NCBI GenBank assembly: GCA_003577105.1
Contig: QEUQ01000047.1
Coordinates: 1-35,365 of the forward strand
Length of the DNA: 35,365 nt
Reading direction: 5' to 3'
Origin: Acidobacteriota bacterium
GTDB lineage: Bacteria > Actinomycetota > Acidimicrobiia > ATN3
Positions 1 to 8,000 of this stretch are shown piece after piece (position 1 is the stretch's first letter; each line of letters opens with the position of its first letter). The position numbers were made by a program, and so were the translations under genes. Under the pieces are notes generated by a model. The model saw only the letters and a list, made by a program, of their open reading frames with translations. It searched no databases and was not told the DNA's origin.

Positions 1-1
1 G

Positions 2-214
2 ATCGGGTTCTCGTTTGCGCGTGGCCAGCGACCGCTTGCTCTCATCTTCTATCCGGTCGATCCCGATCTGCTCACTAGCGACGGCCCGCTCCAGGAGTTC
101 CGGATCGAGCTCAGGGCGCGAGAGAGGCCATCCGGTCAGACCGGCAGACCAACGGCAAAGAAAACTCAATCGCGCCCGCCGCCGATGAAACCAGGCACCC
201 ATAGCTTGCAGTAG
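2..214 (+). CDS. C-terminal end of an unidentified protein (5' end cut)
   Basis: An open frame enters from the left edge and stops at a TAG at 212-214, giving about 70 residues. The first two thirds read like a folded protein, including the stretch IGFSFARGQRPLALIFYPVD, and almost every third codon base is G or C, as in the neighbouring genes. The tail after about residue 45 is rich in Lys, Arg, Pro and Thr and looks like a disordered end. It converges with the propeller gene on the minus strand, 14 bases away. I do not recognise the family and no start is visible, so no function is proposed. Confidence 0.5.
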   Translation: MGFSFARGQRPLALIFYPVDPDLLTSDGPLQEFRIELRARERPSGQTGRPTAKKTQSRPPPMKPGTHSLQ

Positions 215-228
215 TGCGGCCACTGCAC

Positions 229-3200
229 TCACGGGCCCGCGCCTAAGTCGGGCACCGATACTGCCTGGTCACGTCCGTACCCTGAAAAGACGATTCGCAC
301 GGTCATGCTCTGGAGAGGGCCGACGGCCGGTCCCCAGCCAGACGGGCCTGGAAGAGCTGTGTAGCTCCCCGCACCGGTCGTCGAATAGCTCCAGGTGATC
401 GCGCCCAGAAGCCCGGTTTGCCCATCCGAATATGCCGTGACATGGGCGGTGTTGCCGAGATGTCCGGGGAGCACATCGACCTCGTATCTGCATCCCGTCC
501 GCCCCGGTGCAAAGACTTCTCCACATGCAACCGGTGTCGGCGATACTTCGGCTCCAGATAGGACCTTCAGCCCGAGTGCGGGATCGCCTATGAGTAGATC
601 TAGGTCTTCGAGGGCGGCGAGGTCACCGACGGGTGCGTAACTCGAGCCGTCTGAAGCCGGTGGCCCGGACGCGAATTTGCGCCCGGATTGTCTTGTGAGT
701 TCGGGTGTATCGATACCGTCATAGGAGCCGGCAGAGAACGCCCAGCGATCGCCGGCCTCCCAGCTACCAGTCGCAGCAAAGCTCTTCGGTGTGCCAAGCG
801 GACCCGCATATCCCGGTGCTGAGCGCAAGACGTCGATGCCCAGCTCGACTGTCGCGCCCTTCGGCAGTACCCGAAGCGGTATCTGAGGGGTCGAGTATGC
901 GTCGCAGGTGGCGATTGTGTCGATCGTGGCTTGGGTCTCGGTATCGGGCGGGATCTCGAGCCCGTAGTCAAAGGGCGGGGGGTCTGGCTCACATTGGAGC
1001 GCAGTGAGACTGAGGGCTGTCACCCCCGGGGGCAGGCGAGAAGCGTCTATGTATCCGAGAATCGAATCAGTTGCCATCTCACCTGTTGGCAGTTGGTTAG
1101 GCGGTGCTCGCAGATATCCCCAGTAGGTGAGGGGGTCGGGGGAATTCACAAAGCTTGCGATGTCGATTGGGGCGTAGCTCCCCTCATTTGCCGCAGGCGC
1201 GGGCGGGAAGGGCAGCTGGGGCGAGGAGGCATCGGGTACGCGAGATGATCCCGGGATCACGAGCTCTTCCGGCGTGCCCGGATTGGCCGGATCGGAGCCG
1301 ATGAGGTAGATCTTGTCCGGACCGGCTGCGGGAATGAGCGCATAGGCGATGCGCGCACCATCGGGTGTGAAGGTGGGGTCGACCCCGGTCACGCCGAGGC
1401 TTTGGATATTGGTGCCGTCGGCGTTCGCGACATATATCTCATAGTCGGTGACATAGGTGATCCGGCTCCCATCGGGCGAATACTGGGGATAGCCCGAGAA
1501 ACTACCGGCAGAGATAATCTGGGCAGTCGGGTATCCCGGGGCCGTCAGATCAGCGGCAAATATCTGCTGGTGGCCGCGTATACCCCGGTCAAAGATCAGA
1601 CGGGTGCCATCTGGTGAGTAGTGGGGAAGCGCGTCCTCGCCAGAGGTCAGCTGGATGGTTGTGCCCGTAGAAAGCTCGAGTTCGAAGATGCCCCCCGGGC
1701 GGACAAACGCGACATGGGTAGCACCCGGTGAGAAGGTCGGCGATGCCGAGACCCCGTCATCTGTCAGCCGGGCGATGTTGGTCCCGTCCGCACCCATGAC
1801 GTAGATGTCGGTGCCCGCTTGGGGGGCCGGATAATCGCGAGTCGAGGAGAAGACGATTCTTGCTGCGTCAGCTGAGAAGCGGGGCGCGTAGTCAAAGCCC
1901 GGGTGGTTGGTGAGGCGTACGAGATCTGTGCCGGCTAAGTCCAGCTGGTAAATGTCGAAGTTGGCCGGATCGTCGATGTTGGACGAAAAGACGATCTTGT
2001 CGCCCGCAAATGAAGGCTCGCCCATCGCGATCGGCCGCCCCAATGCCCAGGCCCAGATATTGGACCCCGAGACCTGGCCTCGGACCTCGACAATGCCGCT
2101 GATCGTCGGATCGGTGAATTCAGACAGTGGCGTAGTCGGACCGGGGCCTGGAATCGGCGGGCCTACATAGGTGATGGCCAGATGCGCGGGGCGCCAGATG
2201 AAAGTGACAATTCGCCTGTCTGTGGTCGTATCTCCGTCTGAATCGGTGACGGCGAGATCAAAGACATAGGTCCCGGCCCCGAAGGTGTTCGCCACATCGA
2301 AGTCGGCCAGGTGGAGCGCTGCACCGGTCGTAGTGCCGGTGCGCGTGATGAGGACCTCGGTCTCGGACTCGCGAAATATGTCAAGGCGCCAAAGGCCGAG
2401 CTCACCGGTTACGGAGGCCATGACAGGAATCGTTGTCGAGACCTCGTATTGGGGCGCGAGGAGAAGGGAACCGTAGGCGTCGAGGTAGTAGTCGGAGATT
2501 ACCGTCTTGGTCGTAGCCGCCCGGTTGGAAACGGGTGTCGCGGTATCAGTTGCCATTAGCACGATCTCAACCGGGCCTGAATAGCCAGGGGGAGCCATCG
2601 AGGCGGAATAGGTGCCGAGATAGCCGCGTAGGACCTGCTCGGTGCCAGCAGAGATGACTGCGACACTCGTTCCGTCAATTAGGGCCTCTAGGCTCCATGA
2701 GGCCAGGTTCGCATCCCTTACCGTGCCGAAGATCTCAGCTGAATCGCGAACGAGGACTCTTCGGCCGCCGTGGCGGTAGTCGTCTCGCCCGCCCGGGCCG
2801 GCATCTTCCTCACCATCGTCATCGTCTTGGCTGTGCCCATCGTCTTCTGATTCCTCTCCTGGGGATGGCGAGCCGTGGGTGGGCACGATCCTTCTTATCC
2901 GGACTCTCGGAGCGGTGTTGTCGATCCGGACCGACACGCTGATATGAGTTGTCTGGTAATAGACGTTGGCGATGACCGCAGAAAGCCGGTAGTTCCCGTC
3001 GGGAATGGCCAGCGTGTTGAACTCCTCTTCGATGAGCACGCTCTCACCCGGTGCCGAGATCGTCTCGGTTGTCTCAGGTAAGTGGTGTTGCCATCGACCG
3101 TGGTCTCTTGATCTGTGCCGGCCCCGCTCACCGATGGGGTGCCCGAGATGTCTCGGATCGGCGTCGGACCGGGCCAGATAGAGCCGGACCGGGGCCACTA

Positions 3201-3468
3201 CGCCCGCGGTGTCACTCGCCTCTATGGCCACTCCGACATCGCCCGCGAGAATTGCGCCGTCGGCCGGGAATACAAAGTGTGCAGAAGGGCCGGCGGTCGC
3301 ATCGGGAGGGGTGGGCGGCCCCCAGGTGTGACGCTGGGCAGGGAGTGTCGAGACACCTGATCCACTGGCCGGAGCGGGCATGGGTAACAGCGCAAGTACA
3401 AGGGCCGCTGTGGCAATAAGTGCGGCTCTGGGCGCGGCCAGACTGCGTCGGAATCGAGTCGTACTCAC
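229..3468 (-). CDS. Secreted Ig-like / TolB-type (PD40) beta-propeller protein
   Basis: This is a predicted exported protein of about 1079 residues. The GTG at 3468 is preferred because it opens a typical signal peptide (Arg-rich start, Ala/Leu core, PAPASG end). The longer ATG at 3558 overlaps the -10 box of the likely promoter. After the signal come Ig-like segments (the first about residues 60-195), and an acidic Asp/Glu-rich stretch near residues 200-226 that could bind calcium. Around residues 490-740 there is a run of PD40/TolB-like blades with repeated SPDG, DIYVMGADGTNI and IYVANADGTNI type motifs. The C-terminal 300 residues are unassigned. PD40 blades usually mediate binding, so an extracellular or wall-associated adhesion or sensing role is an inference. 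Residues about 105-130 are unusually Arg/His-rich and may be read in the wrong frame (see findings). Confidence 0.85.
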   Translation of the reverse strand: MSTTRFRRSLAAPRAALIATAALVLALLPMPAPASGSGVSTLPAQRHTWGPPTPPDATAGPSAHFVFPADGAILAGDVGVAIEASDTAGVVAPVRLYLARSDADPRHLGHPIGERGRHRSRDHGRWQHHLPETTETISAPGESVLIEEEFNTLAIPDGNYRLSAVIANVYYQTTHISVSVRIDNTAPRVRIRRIVPTHGSPSPGEESEDDGHSQDDDDGEEDAGPGGRDDYRHGGRRVLVRDSAEIFGTVRDANLASWSLEALIDGTSVAVISAGTEQVLRGYLGTYSASMAPPGYSGPVEIVLMATDTATPVSNRAATTKTVISDYYLDAYGSLLLAPQYEVSTTIPVMASVTGELGLWRLDIFRESETEVLITRTGTTTGAALHLADFDVANTFGAGTYVFDLAVTDSDGDTTTDRRIVTFIWRPAHLAITYVGPPIPGPGPTTPLSEFTDPTISGIVEVRGQVSGSNIWAWALGRPIAMGEPSFAGDKIVFSSNIDDPANFDIYQLDLAGTDLVRLTNHPGFDYAPRFSADAARIVFSSTRDYPAPQAGTDIYVMGADGTNIARLTDDGVSASPTFSPGATHVAFVRPGGIFELELSTGTTIQLTSGEDALPHYSPDGTRLIFDRGIRGHQQIFAADLTAPGYPTAQIISAGSFSGYPQYSPDGSRITYVTDYEIYVANADGTNIQSLGVTGVDPTFTPDGARIAYALIPAAGPDKIYLIGSDPANPGTPEELVIPGSSRVPDASSPQLPFPPAPAANEGSYAPIDIASFVNSPDPLTYWGYLRAPPNQLPTGEMATDSILGYIDASRLPPGVTALSLTALQCEPDPPPFDYGLEIPPDTETQATIDTIATCDAYSTPQIPLRVLPKGATVELGIDVLRSAPGYAGPLGTPKSFAATGSWEAGDRWAFSAGSYDGIDTPELTRQSGRKFASGPPASDGSSYAPVGDLAALEDLDLLIGDPALGLKVLSGAEVSPTPVACGEVFAPGRTGCRYEVDVLPGHLGNTAHVTAYSDGQTGLLGAITWSYSTTGAGSYTALPGPSGWGPAVGPLQSMTVRIVFSGYGRDQAVSVPDLGAGP

Positions 3469-3556
3469 CCTAGCGCCAATCCCCGCCTCTCCCCATAGTG
3501 ACGCTGCTTGCGCCCTAGATCCCCGGCCCGCTAACGAGCGGCTCTGGTGACTCCGC

Positions 3557-3584
3557 AATGTAGCGAACCCCCCCCCTGCGTCAA
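3557..3584 (-). promoter_or_regulatory. Sigma-70 promoter of the propeller gene with a G9 spacer tract
   Basis: On the minus strand TTGACG (3584-3579) and TACATT (3562-3557) are separated by 16 bases. The spacer contains an uninterrupted run of nine G (plus-strand C at 3568-3576). Transcription would start near 3550, giving a leader of about 80 bases before the GTG at 3468. This supports the GTG start over the ATG at 3558. Confidence 0.55.
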
Positions 3585-3721
3585 GGGGCTAGTGAACTGG
3601 GCATTTGCGTGGCATACCCGAATGCGATACCTCTGGGGGCCCTCGCGTGCCGTGCGGCTGGCCTGGGTCTCGCCTAGGCTCAGTGTTTAGGCGGGGGCTA
3701 GAGGGCAAGGAGGTTCCGACG

Positions 3722-4135
3722 GTGGCACGGGAGCGCGGGGCGGACAGGGATCCAAAATGGCTCTACGCTCTTGGCGTCCTTGGCCTCGTAGTCGCGGCCG
3801 GCCTCGCGATCGTGATCTATCTCGTCATACGCGGACCGTCGCCGGCGTCCTCGGTCACTACCTACATGGCCGCAATGCAAGCCGGTGACTATGAGGCTGC
3901 CTACACCGAGCTCACCGAAGACGCTAAGCGCTCGCTGGGTAGCCCCGTCGGGCTGAAACAGACTGCGATCGGCGCAGCATTTGCAGCCGGGGTCGCCGAT
4001 GCCTATGAGATCGGACCGACTCGCAAGGAGCCAGGGCGCACTTCGGTTGAAGTCACGCTGACAAAGGGCGAGACGGAGACCATGGTCAGAGTCTCAGTCC
4101 GGCGCGAGGGCGGTCGCTGGCGAGTTGAGATCTGA
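3722..4135 (+). CDS. Small single-pass membrane protein with DUF4878/NTF2-like outer domain
   Basis: The protein has 137 residues from a GTG at 3722, which follows AAGGAGG at 3707-3713 with good spacing. The longer ATG start at 3605 lacks such a site. A charged N-terminus is followed by one membrane helix (WLYALGVLGLVVAAGLAIVI) at about residues 13-36. The outer part begins with a stretch containing YMAAMQAGDYEAAYTELTED, typical of DUF4878/lumazine-binding-like proteins with a cystatin or NTF2-type fold that hold a ligand or partner outside the membrane. It is divergent from the propeller gene and lies 27 bases before the epoxide hydrolase gene. The substrate is unknown. The family assignment rests on the helix-plus-domain pattern and is moderate. 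Confidence 0.7.
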   Translation: MARERGADRDPKWLYALGVLGLVVAAGLAIVIYLVIRGPSPASSVTTYMAAMQAGDYEAAYTELTEDAKRSLGSPVGLKQTAIGAAFAAGVADAYEIGPTRKEPGRTSVEVTLTKGETETMVRVSVRREGGRWRVEI

Positions 4136-4155
4136 GCGAGCCACTCGATTACCCT
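4125..4155 (+). promoter_or_regulatory. Possible leaderless promoter for the epoxide hydrolase
   Basis: TTGAGA (4125-4130) and TACCCT (4150-4155, a TANNNT box) are 19 bases apart. The -10 box ends seven bases before the ATG at 4163, so the transcript would begin at or next to the start codon. No Shine-Dalgarno sequence precedes the gene, which fits leaderless translation, common in actinobacteria. Confidence 0.4.
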
Positions 4156-4162
4156 TCTGACC

Positions 4163-5035
4163 ATGAAGCATAGATACATCACCACCAACGGAATCCGCAT
4201 GCACCTAGTCGAGGAGGGCGACGGTCCGCTCGTCGTCCTGTGTCACGGCTTTCCGGAGTTCTGGTATTCGTGGCACGACCAACTAACAGCACTAGCAGAA
4301 GCCGGCTTTCGAGCGGTTGCGCCGGACATGCCGGGCTACGGCAGAACTGACAAGCCAGACGTCGTGTACGACATCGAGTTCCTCTCGGCTTGTTTGGCCG
4401 GCATCCCAGAAGCCCTCGGCCACGAACAAATGGCCATTGCAGGTCATGACTGGGGAGGGCTGGTTGTCTGGCACTTCGTGAGGCTCTACCCGGATCTGGT
4501 TTCGGCCGTAATTGGAGTCAATACCCCCGATCTCCCTCGCACGCCAATCCCTCCGGTCGATCTCATGCGCCAAATGAATCCCAACCAGCCCTACTACATT
4601 GTGCAATTCCAGACACCTGGAGCTGCCGAGTACTTCATCTACGAAGACCTCGAAGCTTGGTTCCGCCTCATGTTCCTCGGCCCGGTTACATACCGGCGCG
4701 AGGTCTTCACTGAAGAGATCATCCAGAGGTACGTGGATGAATTCAGGCCGTACGGAGCCCTCACGCCACCTCTGGACTATTACCGCAACATGAACCGGAA
4801 CTGGGAACTGACCGAGCAAGTGGCAGGCAACAAGGTTGAGCAACCGGCACTGATGGTAATGGCCGCGAATGATCTCGTCCTGAGCCCCGCGCTGGCAGAA
4901 GGCATGGAGGAACGGGTACCGAATCTCACGAAGGTCCTAATAGAGGAATGTGGACACTGGACCCAGATCGAGCAACCAGAGAAGCTCAACAAAGCGCTAG
5001 TCGAGTTTCTGTCGCAACTAGAACCGTGGAGCTAG
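4163..5035 (+). CDS. Alpha/beta-hydrolase, soluble epoxide hydrolase type
   Basis: At 290 residues this is the usual length for epoxide hydrolases, which open epoxides to vicinal diols through a covalent aspartyl ester in the cytoplasm. The oxyanion-hole motif HGFPEFW is at residues 28-34 and the nucleophile elbow GHDWGG carries Asp96. The likely charge-relay acid is Asp237 (AANDLVLS) and the base is His265 (ECGHW). Candidate ring-opening tyrosines lie in the cap at Tyr144/145 (QPYYIVQFQ) and Tyr206/207 (DYYRNM). An Asp nucleophile with WGG and cap tyrosines favours epoxide hydrolase, but fluoroacetate dehalogenases share much of this pattern. The ATG at 4163 has no ribosome-binding site and appears leaderless. 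The gene converges with the giant activase gene. Confidence 0.85.
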   Translation: MKHRYITTNGIRMHLVEEGDGPLVVLCHGFPEFWYSWHDQLTALAEAGFRAVAPDMPGYGRTDKPDVVYDIEFLSACLAGIPEALGHEQMAIAGHDWGGLVVWHFVRLYPDLVSAVIGVNTPDLPRTPIPPVDLMRQMNPNQPYYIVQFQTPGAAEYFIYEDLEAWFRLMFLGPVTYRREVFTEEIIQRYVDEFRPYGALTPPLDYYRNMNRNWELTEQVAGNKVEQPALMVMAANDLVLSPALAEGMEERVPNLTKVLIEECGHWTQIEQPEKLNKALVEFLSQLEPWS

Positions 5036-5057
5036 CAACGATCTGCGAACCAGTGCA

Positions 5058-5074
5058 TGGCCCACAAGGGGCCA
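5058..5074. terminator. Hairpin between convergent genes
   Basis: TGGCCC (5058-5063) and GGGCCA (5069-5074) form a perfect six-pair stem with a five-base loop, placed between the stops of the epoxide hydrolase and the activase genes. There is no clear T-tract on either strand, so a bidirectional terminator role is only suggested by position. Confidence 0.35.
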
Positions 5075-5084
5075 CGCGCCCCGG

Positions 5085-8000
5085 CTAGATCTTGGCGCCG
5101 GCCAGAGCCGACCGGTCGACGCGCGCCTCGCTCCGCTTCAGTTTGAAGACGAAGCCATTTAGTCGCCGCTCATCGATGGGCGAACCGTCGCCGTAGATGA
5201 ACAGAATCGGGATCTCCCTCTGGTGCTTCAGCATTGATTCCGCTACCAGCGCGGGACCACATCCCCACGGACTGACTAGAACGGCACCGTCACACATGCC
5301 CTCTTTCCAGTGGAGCATCACACTTCCAATTGTGATAGGTGCCTCTCCGACCGGGTAGCGCTCCAAGACCTGGAGGGACTCACCGGCGATAGGCGCCGTG
5401 TCGCCAGTGGGCATCCAGGGATGGTTCTTGCGCACACGCTTGTAAAGGGTGGCGCGCAGGAATGTGATCGCGTCGCTCACCATGCCGCCGGCCTTCCCCC
5501 CTTGCGGGATGCGTGTCAACTCACGCACCTGCTCGTAAGCCATATACGACGAGAAAGTCAGAGCCGGCTCGACTGCCACTAGAACGCCTCGCTCGTTGAG
5601 TCTTCGAATGATGTTGTCACCGGCGAACTCGTCAAGGCGCAAGTAGATGTCTCCGCTCAATAAGACCGTCCTCAGGTCATCGCGGCCTTCGGCCCGCCGG
5701 CCAATCTCGGCAAAGGCCTCGCTCGCACGGTCGAGCAGAGCCATTACCTCACGCGAGTTGTCGAGCACGCCCGCTACCCCCCCAATGAAGTTGTCGTCGC
5801 CTCGCTTTTCCGTGATGCGCTCGAGCTCCTCGCAGAAGCCCGTGTACAAAGCGTCGACTTCACCCGGTTCGTTTTCGAGTGTTCGGTGATAGGAAACAAG
5901 CGAGAACAAGATGTCCCACGCCGTTAGTGACGTCATGAGCCGGTGGGCAAAGGGAATGCCAAATGAGGTCTCCATCTGGAGGTCGCGCATGACCACGTTG
6001 TCGCTCACGCCAAGCCTCTCAAGGCTCAGCTGATCTTTGATCGAAAACATGCAATTGCGGCAGGCGCCTTCACCGGTCACTTGTACGAAGACCGAGTCCT
6101 TGACGCCGTTGCCGTTTGCCTTACCTTCCTCAATCTTGCGCCTGAATGAGCCCCACATGAGCTGATAGGGCAAGCACTCCTTGCCTGAGCAGTCGCTACG
6201 CCCGTAATGGAGAGAGTCCGAGTTATTTGGACCGGACGCAACGGCGTTGACTCCCTGAGATCGATAGGAAGCCGCGATCATCGGTGAGAACCAGTCGGCG
6301 AAGGAGAAGATCACGTATTCCTTCGACGAATCGTCCCTGTCCTTGATCGCCGGCGGATTCGGCAGCTCGTTGAAGATCTTCAAGCGCTCCGGCGGAACTT
6401 CGCTCGGCTCACCGTCGTGACGGCTCACAGCGTAAAGAAATGCCTGCACCCGGGTCGTGTATCCGGCGGTCCCGCCATGTCCATCGCTCTCGAGCGTCGT
6501 GTGGGGATGCCCCTCGAGTACGGCCGCAAAGAGCTGCTCCACAAAGGAGTTTGGCCCACATCCGAACGAGGAGAGCAAGAGCGGATAGGCATCGCCGCGC
6601 ATCCGAGATGCGACACCGACCCTTAGAGCACGCAATGCATCGCCCCACGGCACCCGCTCCAGATCGGGAACGGTCTCGTTGTCGATCGGGTAGCACTCCA
6701 TTGGAAGGGGCAACGCACCGTTTTCCCGCAGCAGACGAGGAATTCCGGCATTCACGGCGGGGTCGTGAATCACATGCAGCGGACCGCAAACCGGCACGAC
6801 CGGGACATCGTTGTCGCGTCCCCAGTCAAGAGCTCGTTCGCCAATTTCAGCCAGACCGCCTTCATATGCCCGCTGCGCCTCCTTGGCCTTGCGACGGGCC
6901 TCGGCTATGTGGTGAAGGCGAGTTCGCTTGCTGCCGAGCCGGCGCGCAACTTCGAAGAGTTCGTCTCGCACCTTGAGCGTGTTGATCTCATCTTCAAGTG
7001 AGAGAAGCGGGCTCACGATTTCGATCTCACGACCCCTGGCGTGCAGAGCTTCCCGGATCATTTCGGGAAGTGCCTGCTCCATTGCACACGTCTTGCCTGC
7101 GCAGTCATCACGGTCATTGACCGAGAGCACCTTGGGGAAGAAGACCTTGTCCACGTCGCTGTCAAGAGCACCGTGGCCTACCTTGACGGGCGCGCACGCG
7201 TCGTATGAGTAGCAGCGTTCCTCGCCGCGCGAGAGCGTCTTAGCGTCTGGCTGGAGGATTACTGGCTTGAAACCGAGGTAATAAGTGAATGTGGCAAGCC
7301 AAGGCAGCCAGCCAACACAGGCGCCGATTGCTGGAATTCCGAGCTCTGGACGGTCCTGGTCGGCCGGAGCTTGCCCGCCGGCAAATTCGGCGATGATCTC
7401 TTCGAGGAGCGCCTCCCTCTCGTCGAAGGGGCTCGGCGCCTCGATTGGAAGCTTGTTCTTGGCAGCTGACGCGACTTCATAGCGCGGACATGATCCGCCC
7501 GAGAGTACGGTCTGCTCATCACCTCTGACAGAGACCTTCGTGCGCTCGATTGAGCAAAGAGTCGCGCAGCGCTTGTCTTTGCATTGGAACTCGCTGCGCT
7601 CCACCACCTCTGCGCTGAGCGCCTGGCTCAGCTCAAAAGCTGTCTCTTCACTGAGTCGATCCGACCCAAGCTCTTCAATCGCGCAAAGGCCTATGCCCCA
7701 TGCCCCCATGGCTCCAGGATTCGGGGGTACGAAGACCTCTCGCCCCGTGATCGAGGCGAGGGTCCACGCGAGCGATTCAGCCGTTGCCGGTTTTCCCTGG
7801 AAAAATATCCTCTGACCGAAGGCGCGCTGGCCCATCACCCGGTTTATGTAGTTGTGAATCACCGAGTGCTCGAAGCCCGAGAAGAGATCGGCGATCTCGT
7901 AACCCTCATTGCGGGCCTCAGCAGCGGCTTCGGCTACGAAGACCGTGCACATCTGTCCGAGATCGGGCGGGTGCTGTGCCGTCATGGCCAGCTTGGTGAA

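Noticed and set aside
3469-3558. ATG start at 3558 for the propeller gene
   Set aside because: It overlaps the likely -10 box and adds 30 residues before a normal signal peptide; the GTG at 3468 fits better.
6440-6976. 178-codon plus-strand open frame inside the activase gene
   Set aside because: Arg/Pro/His-rich antisense shadow of a well-supported gene, with no ribosome site or family pattern.
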